The notes beneath the pieces were generated by a model. The model saw nothing but the letters and a program-made list of their open reading frames with translations, was not told the DNA's origin and searched no databases. Positions 49,632 to 58,247 of a stretch of 64,000 nt of DNA are shown here, piece by piece (the first letter of the stretch is position 1; each line of letters starts with the position of its first letter). The DNA is taken from NCBI RefSeq assembly GCF_001953985.1, contig NZ_MBEI01000017.1, forward strand, positions 124,001 through 188,000, given 5' to 3'. Both the position numbers and the translations under genes were made by a program. Source of the stretch: Mycobacterium colombiense. Lineage in GTDB: Bacteria > Actinomycetota > Actinomycetes > Mycobacteriales > Mycobacteriaceae.

Positions 49632-49683
49632 AGGACCCCGATTGTGCATGATCCGCCGACCGGGCGTAACCGTACGGTCTGGT

Positions 49684-50790
49684 TCAGTGCAATTTGGGGA
49701 GGACGTTGGCGCGGTAGAACTCGATGCCGACGACGGGATCGTCTTGGGGGAAGTGCAGGAACGGGATGGCGCCCGCGTCGAGAACCCGCTGCACGGCGTC
49801 GATGTGCGGAGCCGGGTCGGTACCGACGGTCCAGCCGGCCAGCACCTTGTCGATGGGGTTGGACTCGGCCGCGCGCTGGATCTCGACGGGATTGGGCTGA
49901 TCGACGGCCCCGGCCGTGAAACGCCACAGCGTGGCGGCCCGAGTGGCCTCGGCGTTGTCGCCGACGACCGCGAACAGTTCGGCGCGCTTGCCCAGCGTGG
50001 CGGCGTCGCGGCCGGCGGACTGTGCACCGGTAGCGAAGGCCGCCAACAGTTTTGGGTTCGTGACATCGTGGGACTGGGTGATCCAGCCGTCGCCCCGCTG
50101 TCCGGCGAGCTTCGCGCTTTTCGGTCCGGCGGCCGCCACGAAGATCGGTGGGGGCGTGGCCGGGACGTCGTAGAGCTTCAGCGAATCCGTTTGGAAATAC
50201 CGGCCGGAGAAGGAGATTCGCGTGCCGCTCCACAGCTGCCGGATCAGGTCGATCGCTTCGGCGAGCCGGTCGTGGCGCTCCGCGTAGTTGCCGTAGGCGT
50301 TGGTGGTGGCCTGTTCGTTGAGGTGCTCGCCGGTGCCCACCCCCAGAAACACCCTGCCCGGGTTCAGGATCGCCAGGGAGGCGAAGGCCTGGGCGACCGT
50401 GGCCGGGTGATAGCGGTAGGTCGGACACGTCACCCCGGTGCCGAAAGAAATATGGTTGGTGCCGCTGCCCACCAGCGCCAGCGTCAGCCAGGGAAACATC
50501 GCATGGCCTTCGTTGTCCTGCCATGGCTGGATGTGATCGCTGGCCCACACGTATTGGAAGCCCGCCTGCTCGGCCGCCTGGGCCTGTGCGACCAGGCGAT
50601 CGGTGCGGAACTGCTCGTGGGAGAGCACGAATCCGACGCCCTTGCCCGCCGGTGGTGGAGCGCTGGGCTTGCCATGGTCGCCGGCCGGTTTCGCGCACCC
50701 GTCGGCCACCCCGACTGACCCGAGCATTCCCGCGCCGGCTGCCACCCGCCCGAACGCTCGCCGCGAGATGCCGGTCACCCGGATCGGCAT
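49684..50790 (-). CDS. F420-dependent hydroxymycolic acid dehydrogenase-like protein (Rv0132c/Fgd2)
   Basis: The protein has 368 residues. A twin-arginine signal (SRRAFGRVAAGAGMLGSVG) ends in ADGC, so a lipid-anchored exported form is possible. The body is a luciferase-like F420 barrel: FQYVWASDHIQPW, FGTGVTCPTYRYHPATVAQA, FLGVGTGEHLNE. The M. tuberculosis homologue Rv0132c is reported to oxidise hydroxymycolates to ketomycolates with F420. ATG 50790 gives the signal peptide directly. It is divergent from the GNAT gene with 40 bp between. Confidence 0.9.
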   Translation of the reverse strand: MPIRVTGISRRAFGRVAAGAGMLGSVGVADGCAKPAGDHGKPSAPPPAGKGVGFVLSHEQFRTDRLVAQAQAAEQAGFQYVWASDHIQPWQDNEGHAMFPWLTLALVGSGTNHISFGTGVTCPTYRYHPATVAQAFASLAILNPGRVFLGVGTGEHLNEQATTNAYGNYAERHDRLAEAIDLIRQLWSGTRISFSGRYFQTDSLKLYDVPATPPPIFVAAAGPKSAKLAGQRGDGWITQSHDVTNPKLLAAFATGAQSAGRDAATLGKRAELFAVVGDNAEATRAATLWRFTAGAVDQPNPVEIQRAAESNPIDKVLAGWTVGTDPAPHIDAVQRVLDAGAIPFLHFPQDDPVVGIEFYRANVLPKLH

Positions 50791-50830
50791 ACCCGTCCCA
50801 CCGCCCCTCACACGCACTAGCGTGTTGCGG

Positions 50831-51436
50831 ATGACCCCGCAGGTCCGACCGGCAGTCAAAGGCGACGTCCGCGCGCTGTCGCGCACGCTGGCGCGCGCGT
50901 TCTACGACGATCCGGTGATGATCTGGTTGATTCCCGATCCGGACAAGCGGACCGCGCACCTGGCCCGCCTGTTCGCGACGATGACGCGCCACCACCACCT
51001 GGTCCGCGGCGGCGTGGAGGTGGCCTGCGCGGCGGCGGGGATCGGCGCTGCGGCGCTGTGGGATCCGCCCGACGAGTGGCAGGAGACGTCTCGTGCGCAG
51101 TTGGCGATGACCCCGACGTTCATCCGGGTTTTCGGCCTGCGCTCGATGCGTGGACGCGCGATTCAGGAGTTGATGAAGAGCGTGCATCCCGCCGAACCGC
51201 ATTGGTATCTGGCCGTGATCGGCAGCGATCCGGACGTCCGTGGCAAGGGGTTCGGTCAGGCGTTGATGAGGTCACGGCTGGATCGCTGCGATGCCGAGTA
51301 CTGCCCGGCCTATCTCGAGTCGAGCAAGCCCGAAAACGTGCCCTACTACGAACGATTCGGCTTCACGGTCACCCGGGAGATCGCCCTGCCCGACGGTGGT
51401 CCGACCCTGTGGGCCATGTGGCGCCCGCCACGCTAG
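50831..51436 (+). CDS. GNAT-family N-acetyltransferase (Rv0133-like)
   Basis: The protein has 201 residues, the same length as M. tuberculosis Rv0133. VRPAVKGDVRALSRTLARAF begins the fold; the acetyl-CoA loop is VRGKGFGQALM and the C-terminal part has YLESSKPENVPYYERFGF. The acceptor is unknown. In M. tuberculosis ephF follows directly; here about 9.7 kb intervenes. Confidence 0.9.
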   Translation: MTPQVRPAVKGDVRALSRTLARAFYDDPVMIWLIPDPDKRTAHLARLFATMTRHHHLVRGGVEVACAAAGIGAAALWDPPDEWQETSRAQLAMTPTFIRVFGLRSMRGRAIQELMKSVHPAEPHWYLAVIGSDPDVRGKGFGQALMRSRLDRCDAEYCPAYLESSKPENVPYYERFGFTVTREIALPDGGPTLWAMWRPPR

Positions 51437-51501
51437 CGGATGGACGGAATGGCGCTCTGGCCCGCGTTTAACCCCCCGATGGCGCGGGCAACCGTTTCGG
51501 C

Positions 51502-51855
51502 ATGAGCGATAACCCCCAGCCGGACGAGCAGGTGGATCCCGTGGACTTCCCCGAAGAGGGCGGCCCGGGTGACACCCTGAACGCGAGCGAAGGTACCGAC
51601 TCGGACGAGCTGCGCAACGACGACGGCGACATCGTCGTCGACCCGCCCGAGGGCTGGAGCGAGGCCAACCGGTTCGGCGTGACGGCCAGGGAGGAGCGCG
51701 AGGGCGAATCCCTCGATTCCCGGTTGGCGGCCGAAGAGCCCGACGTCCCCGATGACATCGAGCCGGTCGACGACAAACCGCGGCGCGCCCATCGGGGCCA
51801 GATCGATGGCACCCCCGAAGACGGCGACTCGCTGTACGACGTCGTCGACGAGTAA
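51502..51855 (+). CDS. DUF5709 acidic protein
   Basis: The protein has 117 residues, strongly acidic and without predicted membrane segments. VDPPEGWSEANRFGVTAREE, REGESLDSRLAAEEPDV and the C-terminal DSLYDVVDE are the DUF5709 pattern common in actinobacteria. Function unknown. It converges with the TetR gene with a 34-bp gap. Confidence 0.82.
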   Translation: MSDNPQPDEQVDPVDFPEEGGPGDTLNASEGTDSDELRNDDGDIVVDPPEGWSEANRFGVTAREEREGESLDSRLAAEEPDVPDDIEPVDDKPRRAHRGQIDGTPEDGDSLYDVVDE

Positions 51856-51889
51856 GTCAGTGCTCGGCTGTTTACTGCAGCCGACGCAC

Positions 51890-52564
51890 TCAGGGTGTGC
51901 TTCGCCAGCCGGCGATGCCCGTCGCGATCATCCTCAACTGCTTGACGGCGAGCCGGCGGATGTCTTCGGTCGCCTCGATGCTCTGCGAATCCTCGATGGC
52001 CTCCGCGATCACGATCATGGCGTTGACGAACAGGGTCGCCAGCACGTTGAGATCCTCGGTGGTCCACTTGTTCAGCCCGGGGAATCGCGCCAGGTCGGTG
52101 GCCAGTTCGGAGGTGATCAGCCGGATCTCGGTGCGAATGGCATACCGCAGCACCGACAGGCCGCTGTTGCGCTCGCGGCCGATGAGCCGCCAGTGTTCGC
52201 GCCGGTCGGCGACGCTGGCGACCAGGATCTCGACGGACGACTCGATCACCCGGTTGGGGTCGAGCTTGCCGGCACGGGCATCACGCAGGGTGTCGCGCAG
52301 GCTCCGGAACGACTCGTCGATCAAGACGAGGCCGAGGGCCTCCATCGATTCGAAATGCCGGTAGAACGCGGCCGGAACGATCCCGACCTGACGGGTGACC
52401 TCGCGCAGGCTCAGGCTGGAGAAGCTGCGGTCCTGCAACAGCTTGAGCGCGGCCGCGATGATGGCCCGACGGGTCGCCTCCTTGCGCTCCTCACGCGACT
52501 GGCTTTCGCGCGAGCGCTCGCGACCCGAGCCGCGCCCGCGTGAGCTAGGAGTACGGCTGTTCAC
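51890..52564 (-). CDS. TetR-family regulator of the desaturase operon
   Basis: The protein has 224 residues from GTG 52564. A basic Ser/Arg-rich N-terminus (SRTPSSRGRGSGRERSRESQ) precedes the helix-turn-helix ATRRAIIAAALKLLQDRSFS, SLREVTRQVGIVPAAFYRHF. It resembles the M. tuberculosis Rv3208 type. It is divergent from the ferredoxin reductase and desaturase genes, and a palindrome covers its own start codon, so it likely represses both directions and senses an acyl ligand. Ligand is inference. Confidence 0.88.
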   Translation of the reverse strand: MNSRTPSSRGRGSGRERSRESQSREERKEATRRAIIAAALKLLQDRSFSSLSLREVTRQVGIVPAAFYRHFESMEALGLVLIDESFRSLRDTLRDARAGKLDPNRVIESSVEILVASVADRREHWRLIGRERNSGLSVLRYAIRTEIRLITSELATDLARFPGLNKWTTEDLNVLATLFVNAMIVIAEAIEDSQSIEATEDIRRLAVKQLRMIATGIAGWRSTP

Positions 52565-52642
52565 TGTGTGAACCCTACCACAGCCAGGCAGTAAACCCTT
52601 GACGGCACGTGCGTTGCGGTCGCACGGTGTACATATGTTCAC
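52559..52642. promoter_or_regulatory. Two operator-like palindromes between TetR and desaturase genes
   Basis: GTTCAC-TGT-GTGAAC (52559-52573) is a perfect 6-bp inverted repeat over the TetR start codon. GTGTACATATGTTCAC (52627-52642) is a near-palindrome (7 of 8 per arm) over the reductase start. Both contain TGTTCACT. Such placement on both starts fits TetR control of the divergent pair. Confidence 0.55.
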
Positions 52643-53738
52643 TCAAACCGCTCAAGCTTCTGGCCGAGTCCTCGCGCGGACCTTTCGGCAGCGCGTGTTG
52701 GGTTCAGAGCTCTTAGACCTGCTGACCGGTCCGCACGGCGTCGACCGCTACACCGAACTGGTGGCGCCTACCTGGACGCTGGGCGAAGCCCGCGCCAAAG
52801 TGACCGACGTGCGGCGGAGCACCCCGCGCAGTGTCACCCTGACCCTGACCCCCAACGACACCTTCCTCTCCGCCCACAGCCTGAAGGCCGGCCAGTACGT
52901 CAACCTCACCGTCGAGATCGACGGCCGCCGGCACACCCGCTGCTATTCGCCCGCCAATGCCGAAGGGACGGCCGGTCTCGAGTTGACCATCGGCCGGCAC
53001 GAGGGCGGCCTGGTCTCGAACTATCTGTACGAACACGCCCGCCCCGGCATGGTGGTCGGTCTGGCGGGCATCGGCGGCGACTTCACGTTACCGGCGCGTG
53101 GACCACAAAGCCCGCAGCGCATCCTCTTCGTTTCCGGGGGTAGCGGTATCACCCCCGTGCTGGCGATGGCGCGCACCCTGGTCGCCCAGGGCCATCCGGG
53201 CGAGATCGCATTCATCCACTACGCCCGCACACCCGCCGAGGCGTGCTACCGCAACGAGCTGGCCGCGATGGCCCCGGTGCGGGTGCTGCACGGCTATACC
53301 CGATCCGACTACGGCGACCTCGCCGGGCGGTTCGGCCCGGAGCACCTGGCCGCCGCCATGCCGTCACCCGATGCGGTATTCGTCTGCGGGCCAACGCCTC
53401 TGGTCGAGGCCGTGCAAAAGCACTGCGACAACGTGTACACCGAGAGCTTCGTGCCGCCGGTCTTCGATGCGCCGGCGAATCCGGCGGGCGGACGAGTGAC
53501 GTTCGCCGACAGCGGGGTTGACATCGTCGACGACGGACGGTCCCTGCTGGAGCAGGCCGAATCGGCGGGCCTGACGCCCGAGAACGGATGCCGGATGGGC
53601 ATCTGCCACACCTGCACGCGCCGCAAAACCGCCGGCACCGTGCGCAACCTGGTCACCGGCGCGGTCTCGACCGCTCCCGACGAGGACGTGCAGATCTGCG
53701 TGTCCGTTCCGGTCGGTGACGTGGACCTGTCGCTGTAA
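52635..53738 (+). CDS. Ferredoxin reductase with plant-type 2Fe-2S domain, electron donor to desaturase
   Basis: The protein has 367 residues: FAD domain (RCYSPANAEG, GGLVSNYLY), NAD(P) domain (LFVSGGSGITPVLAMAR, FVCGPTPLVEAV) and a C-terminal ferredoxin domain with ENGCRMGICHTCTRRKTAG and a fourth Cys in QICVSVP. This is the Rv3230c-type partner of acyl-CoA desaturase. It lies 39 bp before the desaturase gene. Confidence 0.92.
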   Translation: MFTQTAQASGRVLARTFRQRVLGSELLDLLTGPHGVDRYTELVAPTWTLGEARAKVTDVRRSTPRSVTLTLTPNDTFLSAHSLKAGQYVNLTVEIDGRRHTRCYSPANAEGTAGLELTIGRHEGGLVSNYLYEHARPGMVVGLAGIGGDFTLPARGPQSPQRILFVSGGSGITPVLAMARTLVAQGHPGEIAFIHYARTPAEACYRNELAAMAPVRVLHGYTRSDYGDLAGRFGPEHLAAAMPSPDAVFVCGPTPLVEAVQKHCDNVYTESFVPPVFDAPANPAGGRVTFADSGVDIVDDGRSLLEQAESAGLTPENGCRMGICHTCTRRKTAGTVRNLVTGAVSTAPDEDVQICVSVPVGDVDLSL

Positions 53739-53777
53739 ACGGCGCTCACATCCCAGAAAAGACTTGGAGGACAAGCA

Positions 53778-54893
53778 ATGCCGAACGACAAGATCACCCT
53801 GACACCCGAACAGGCCGACGCATTCGGCCGTGAACTCGACGCCATCAAGGAACGCGTGATGGCCCAACTCGGCGAACAGGACGCCGACTACATCCGCCGC
53901 GTCATCAAGACGCAGCGTGCGCTGGAAGTCGGTGGCCGGGCGCTGTTGTTCGCCGGGTTCCTGCCGCCGGCGTGGCTGGCCGGCACCGCGATGCTGGGTG
54001 TGTCGAAGATCCTGGACAACATGGAGATCGGCCACAACATCATGCACGGCCAGTACGACTGGATGCGCGACCCGGCCATCTCCGGACGCACCTTCGAGTG
54101 GGACACGGCGTGCCCGGCCGATCAATGGCGGCACTCGCACAACTACATGCACCACACCCACACCAACATCGTGGGCATGGACCGCGACATCGGCTACGGA
54201 ATCCTGCGGATGAGCGAGGACCAGCGCTGGCAGCCATACTTTCTCGGCAACCCGGTCTACGCCTTCCTGCTGATGGTGTTGTTTCAGTACGGCGTCGCAC
54301 TGCACGAGCTGGAAACCGAGCGCATCCGCTCCGGTGAGATCCGGCTCGAGGACAAGCGCGAAGTCCTCCGGGCCATCTGGAAGAAGACCCGTCGCCAGAC
54401 CCTCAAGGACTACGTCGCGTTCCCGCTGCTGGCCGGGCCCGTCGCGCCGTTCGTCTTCACCGGTAACCTCACCGCCAACCTGATGCGCAACGTGTGGTCG
54501 TACATGATCATCTTCTGCGGCCACTTCCCGGACGGCACACAGGAATTCACCGTCGAGGAGACCAAGGACGAGTCGCGCGGCATGTGGTACTTCCGCCAGG
54601 TGCTCGGCTCGGCAAACCTCACCGGCGGCAGGCTGTTTCACCTGCTCTCCGGCAACCTGTCGCACCAGATCGAGCACCACCTGTTCCCGGACATGCCGGC
54701 CCGCCGGTACTCCGAGATCGCGGGCGAGGTTCAGGAGATCTGCGAACGCTACGGCATCCCGTACAACCGCGGTCCGCTGCTGCGCCAGTTCGGCACCGTC
54801 GTCCGCAAGATCGTCCGGCTGACCTTCCCGGACTCCTGGGTGCAGAAGGCCGCCGCCGAGAAGTCGCCCGAGCCCGAGCCGATCGCCGCGTAA
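53778..54893 (+). CDS. Membrane fatty acyl-CoA desaturase (DesA3-like)
   Basis: The protein has 371 residues. The three His boxes are HNIMH, HSHNYMHH (with HTH) and HQIEHH, in the expected order, with hydrophobic helices between. The family makes delta-9 double bonds in stearoyl- or palmitoyl-CoA using the reductase next door. It resembles M. tuberculosis DesA3 (Rv3229c) but is about 55 residues shorter. TTGGAGGACAAGCA gives a good ribosome-binding site. Confidence 0.93.
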   Translation: MPNDKITLTPEQADAFGRELDAIKERVMAQLGEQDADYIRRVIKTQRALEVGGRALLFAGFLPPAWLAGTAMLGVSKILDNMEIGHNIMHGQYDWMRDPAISGRTFEWDTACPADQWRHSHNYMHHTHTNIVGMDRDIGYGILRMSEDQRWQPYFLGNPVYAFLLMVLFQYGVALHELETERIRSGEIRLEDKREVLRAIWKKTRRQTLKDYVAFPLLAGPVAPFVFTGNLTANLMRNVWSYMIIFCGHFPDGTQEFTVEETKDESRGMWYFRQVLGSANLTGGRLFHLLSGNLSHQIEHHLFPDMPARRYSEIAGEVQEICERYGIPYNRGPLLRQFGTVVRKIVRLTFPDSWVQKAAAEKSPEPEPIAA

Positions 54894-54936
54894 ATCCACG
54901 TGGTCGGGCATTGCCTCGCGCTGGGACAGGGGGACA

Positions 54937-55461
54937 ATGAGGTCCGTGGAATGGACCGGCGCGCGCTATGCGGATACCCCGACAGTGGAAGCTTCGACGT
55001 GGATCGACGCCGATCCGGCCCGGGTCTGGAGCCTGGTATCCGATATCGCGCTGATGCCCGCGTTCAGCAGCGAGCTGAAGGCCGTGGAATGGGCGGAGGG
55101 ATCGAACGGCCCAGGGGTCGGCGCGCGCTTCATCGGACACAACGAGCATGAGGCGTTCGGGCAGTGGAGCAGCACCTCGCAGATCGTCGCCTGCGACCAG
55201 CCGCACGAGTTCGCCTGGGCCGTCGGCGAACCCGACGATCCCGCGGCCAAGTGGCGATTCCGGCTGGCCCCCCGCGACGGCGGCACCGTCCTGAACTACT
55301 GGATGCAGATGGGGCCGGGACGCTCGGGCCTGTCGGTGGCCATCGAGTCGATGCCCGACAAGGAGCAGAAGATTGTGTTCGTGCGGTTGCGCGAGTTCGA
55401 GGGCGCGATCGGAAAGACCTTGGCGGCGATCAAACGGCTGGCCGAACACGGAGTGCATTGA
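54937..55461 (+). CDS. SRPBCC (polyketide cyclase/START-like) protein
   Basis: The protein has 174 residues with a helix-grip fold: VEASTWIDADPARVWSLVSD, then IALMPAFSSELKAVEW, and C-terminal MQMGPGRSGLSVAIESMPDK. Such proteins bind hydrophobic ligands or catalyse cyclisations. Its TGA overlaps the ATG of the luciferase-like gene (TGATG). Ligand unknown. Confidence 0.87.
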   Translation: MRSVEWTGARYADTPTVEASTWIDADPARVWSLVSDIALMPAFSSELKAVEWAEGSNGPGVGARFIGHNEHEAFGQWSSTSQIVACDQPHEFAWAVGEPDDPAAKWRFRLAPRDGGTVLNYWMQMGPGRSGLSVAIESMPDKEQKIVFVRLREFEGAIGKTLAAIKRLAEHGVH

Positions 55462-56510
55462 TGCGGACGGCCACGACGGTCGAGCTGTCCGGTGCCGGGA
55501 GCGAGGCCGCTGAGGTCGTGGCGTTGGCCGTCGAGGCGGAGAAGCTGGGTCTCGATGTCTGCTGGGTGGCCGAGGCGTGGGGCGCGGATGCGCCGTCGGC
55601 GCTGGGCTACCTGGCGGCCCGCACCGAGCGGATGCTGCTGGGTTCCGGCGTGCTGCAGGTCGGCACCCGCTCGCCGGTGATGGTCGCCCAGACCGCGATC
55701 ACGCTGTCCAACCTGTCGAACGGGCGATTCCTGCTCGGGTTGGGTGCCTCGGGCCCGCAGGTGATCGAGGGCCTGCACGGCGCCTCGTTCCGCCGGCCGT
55801 TGGCGCGCATCTCGGAGACGATCGACGTTGTGCGGCAGGCATTTGCGGGCGGGAAAATCGCTTATGCCGGAAAGGAATTCGAGATCCCCCAACCCGGGGG
55901 CGAGGCGGTGCCGATGCGGTTGTCGAACCGCCCCGAGCACCCTATTCCGGTGTACCTGGCCGCCCTGTCACCGGCTATGCTGCGGTTGACCGGACGGGTC
56001 GCCGACGGCTGGCTGGGCACCAGCTTTGTCCCCGAGGGCGCCGGCGACGCCTACTTCTCGCACCTCGACGACGGGCTGGCGGCCGCGAACCGTACCCGAG
56101 CCGACATCGACATCTGTCAGGGTGCCGAAGTCGCCTTTGCCGCAGACGAAGACGAGCTGCGGGGCATGGTCGCGGGCCGCAAGAAGGAGCTGGCCTTCAG
56201 CCTCGGCGGGATGGGATCGTCGAGCACGAATTTCTACAACCGGGCCTACAGCCGGCAGGGCTGGGCGGACGTTGCCGCCGCGGTGCGCGAGCGCTGGCAG
56301 CGCGGCGACCGGGACGGGGCGGCCGGCCTGGTGACCGACGAGATGGTGCTGGCCACCACGCTCATCGGGACCGAGGAGATGGTCTCCGCGCGCCTTGCGG
56401 TGTGGCGCGACGCTGGCGTGAACACCGTGCGGTTGTATCCCGCGGGCGACACGCTGGACGCCAAGCTGGAGACGCTGGGCCGGGCGATCGAACTGGTCCG
56501 CGAGGCCTAG
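55461..56510 (+). CDS. LLM-class F420-dependent oxidoreductase
   Basis: The protein has 349 residues of the bacterial-luciferase-like barrel: VALAVEAEKLGLDVCWVAEA, LGSGVLQVGTRSPVMVAQTA, and NGRFLLGLGASGPQVIEG. Actinobacterial members of this type use F420. It is coupled to the SRPBCC gene and ends in a strong hairpin. The substrate is unknown. Confidence 0.88.
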   Translation: MRTATTVELSGAGSEAAEVVALAVEAEKLGLDVCWVAEAWGADAPSALGYLAARTERMLLGSGVLQVGTRSPVMVAQTAITLSNLSNGRFLLGLGASGPQVIEGLHGASFRRPLARISETIDVVRQAFAGGKIAYAGKEFEIPQPGGEAVPMRLSNRPEHPIPVYLAALSPAMLRLTGRVADGWLGTSFVPEGAGDAYFSHLDDGLAAANRTRADIDICQGAEVAFAADEDELRGMVAGRKKELAFSLGGMGSSSTNFYNRAYSRQGWADVAAAVRERWQRGDRDGAAGLVTDEMVLATTLIGTEEMVSARLAVWRDAGVNTVRLYPAGDTLDAKLETLGRAIELVREA

Positions 56511-56527
56511 CGACAAAGGGTCGCTAG
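56507..56527 (+). terminator. Hairpin at the end of the SRPBCC-luciferase-like unit
   Basis: CTAGCGAC-AAAGG-GTCGCTAG is a perfect 8-bp stem with a 5-base loop that starts within the stop codon of the upstream gene. No T-run follows. It is a good candidate end signal for this two-gene unit. Confidence 0.6.
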
Positions 56528-56698
56528 TGCACAGATCCGCACCACCTGCGAGTCGAGCCCGCAGGTCAGCCCTACCGACCGCCAAGGCCACGACAGTGAT
56601 AAAGGTCGTGTTATCGGCCTTGACCGATAGCATCGGGTTATGCTAACGAAATTAGCTATGCCCCAATGTGTTTCGGTTTCGATAGGACGCCAAGTAAC

Positions 56699-57952
56699 CT
56701 AGTTGCTTGGCGGTGGTGGTTGGGGTTGGAAGGGTGTGTACCACCACCAGTCGGCGCGTTCGCCGGTGGGTCCCGGGCAGGGCGCCACCGCGGGCGGGGG
56801 TTGCGTTGGTGGGCGCGCCAGCGATCCCGGGTTCAGTGATCGGCCCGCGGTGTCGGTGACGATGAGTGCGTGGGCGGGTCCGGTGATGGTGATGACGCCC
56901 CGGTGGTGGCACCGGTGATGGTAGGGACAGAGGAGCACCAGGTTGGCCAACTCGGTGGGGCCGCCGTCTTCCCAGTGCTGGATGTGGTGGGCGTGCAGAC
57001 CACGGGTGGCGCCACAGCCGGGCACGGCGCAGGTGCGGTCGCGATGCTCCAGCGCGCGGCGAAGCCGCCGGTCGATAAGCCGGGTCGCGCGTCCGGCGCC
57101 GATGACCTGGCCGTGGCGTTCGAACCAGACTTCACAGGTGGCATCACAGGTCAGGTACCGGCGTTCGGTGTCGGACAGCAGCGGACCCAGATGCAGGGCG
57201 GCAGCGCGCTGCTCGACGTCGAGGTGCACCACCACGGTGGTGTGCTGCCCGTGCGGGCGGCGGGCCGCCTCGGCGTCCCAGCCGGCCTCGACTAGACGCA
57301 TGAACGCCTCGGCGGTGCCCGGAAACGGCGGGCGCTGATCTGACGTGCCCGCACCATTGCCGTGGTCGTGTTTCCATTCGGCGATCAGCGCATCACGATG
57401 AGAGGCCAAGGCGGCGTCGAACTTCGCGGCGTCATGATGGGCAAGGGTGATCCGGTAGCAGCTGCCCTGCTCATTGGTGGTCGTGGTGAAAGTGCGCTCG
57501 GGCTCGGGCTCGGGCCGGGGTTCGGGTTCGGGTCGCGGTTCCAACTTGACCGCGGTGCGCAGCTGAGTGACCGTGGCGACCCGCGCCAACTGCGCGTAGT
57601 GCTCATCAGAACCCTCCCCGGCCCGCGCCGCGATCACGCCGACCTGATCGGCCGACAGCCGGCCCTCGCGCATGCCCTGAACGCAGCGTGGGAACTCCTC
57701 GAGCCGGCTCGCGATGGTGGCGATCGTGTGGGCGTTGGCCGGCGAGCAGCCGGTCTTCCAGGCCACCAACGCCGGCACCGACCGCGCGCCGGTGACACCG
57801 CACAATTCGTCGCGATCGATCTCGGCCACGATCTCCACCATGCGCCCATCAATCGCATTGCGCTGACCGCTCAACTCCGCCAACTCCTCGAACAACACCT
57901 CAAGACGCTCGGCGGGACTCCCCACGGCGGGAGGTGACGCAGTTAAGGACAT
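56699..57952 (-). CDS. 13E12-type HNH endonuclease-like protein (DUF222)
   Basis: The protein has 417 residues from ATG 57952. The N-terminal DUF222 domain has LEELAELSGQRNAIDGRMVE and DQVGVIAARAG; a Pro-Glu repeat linker (EPRPEPEPRPEPEPER) follows; the HNH domain has CAVPGCGATRGLHAHHIQHW, LANLVLLCPYHHRCHH. This family is repeated many times in mycobacterial genomes (REP13E12) and one copy serves as a phage attachment site in M. tuberculosis. Nuclease activity is likely but untested. Confidence 0.88.
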   Translation of the reverse strand: MSLTASPPAVGSPAERLEVLFEELAELSGQRNAIDGRMVEIVAEIDRDELCGVTGARSVPALVAWKTGCSPANAHTIATIASRLEEFPRCVQGMREGRLSADQVGVIAARAGEGSDEHYAQLARVATVTQLRTAVKLEPRPEPEPRPEPEPERTFTTTTNEQGSCYRITLAHHDAAKFDAALASHRDALIAEWKHDHGNGAGTSDQRPPFPGTAEAFMRLVEAGWDAEAARRPHGQHTTVVVHLDVEQRAAALHLGPLLSDTERRYLTCDATCEVWFERHGQVIGAGRATRLIDRRLRRALEHRDRTCAVPGCGATRGLHAHHIQHWEDGGPTELANLVLLCPYHHRCHHRGVITITGPAHALIVTDTAGRSLNPGSLARPPTQPPPAVAPCPGPTGERADWWWYTPFQPQPPPPSN

Positions 57953-58247
57953 AACCTCAGCATTGCAGCCGGGTACGACAAATCTCGGCGGCCCGATCCG
58001 CGCCGGGGTGTGATCCATCAGCACGGCGCACATTGGCCGCCAGGGCAGCCCCGCCGTCCAAAATTAGTGCCCAGATCCCAGCAGCCCAAAACCGAAGAAC
58101 AAGAGGTTGACCCGCTGCGAATACCGCGGGCCCCGAATCGTGAGCCAACAACCGCATGGTCTGCATAGCCCTAGCGACCCCTTGGTTGTTGCCAGTGGCG
58201 ATCACGAGGGCGGCATTGCCGGGCGACGCGGGTCGCCACCGCCGAAC
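57953..58247. other. Gene-free gap beside the HNH gene
   Basis: A 295-bp stretch without a convincing gene. An 82-codon open frame on the minus strand (57957-58205) has no ribosome-binding site or recognisable domain. The composition resembles the HNH gene, so it may be part of that element. No terminal repeats were found. Confidence 0.5.

Noticed and set aside
57957..58205. 82-codon ORF on the minus strand beside the HNH gene
   Set aside because: No ribosome-binding site, no domain, and base use unlike the real genes nearby.
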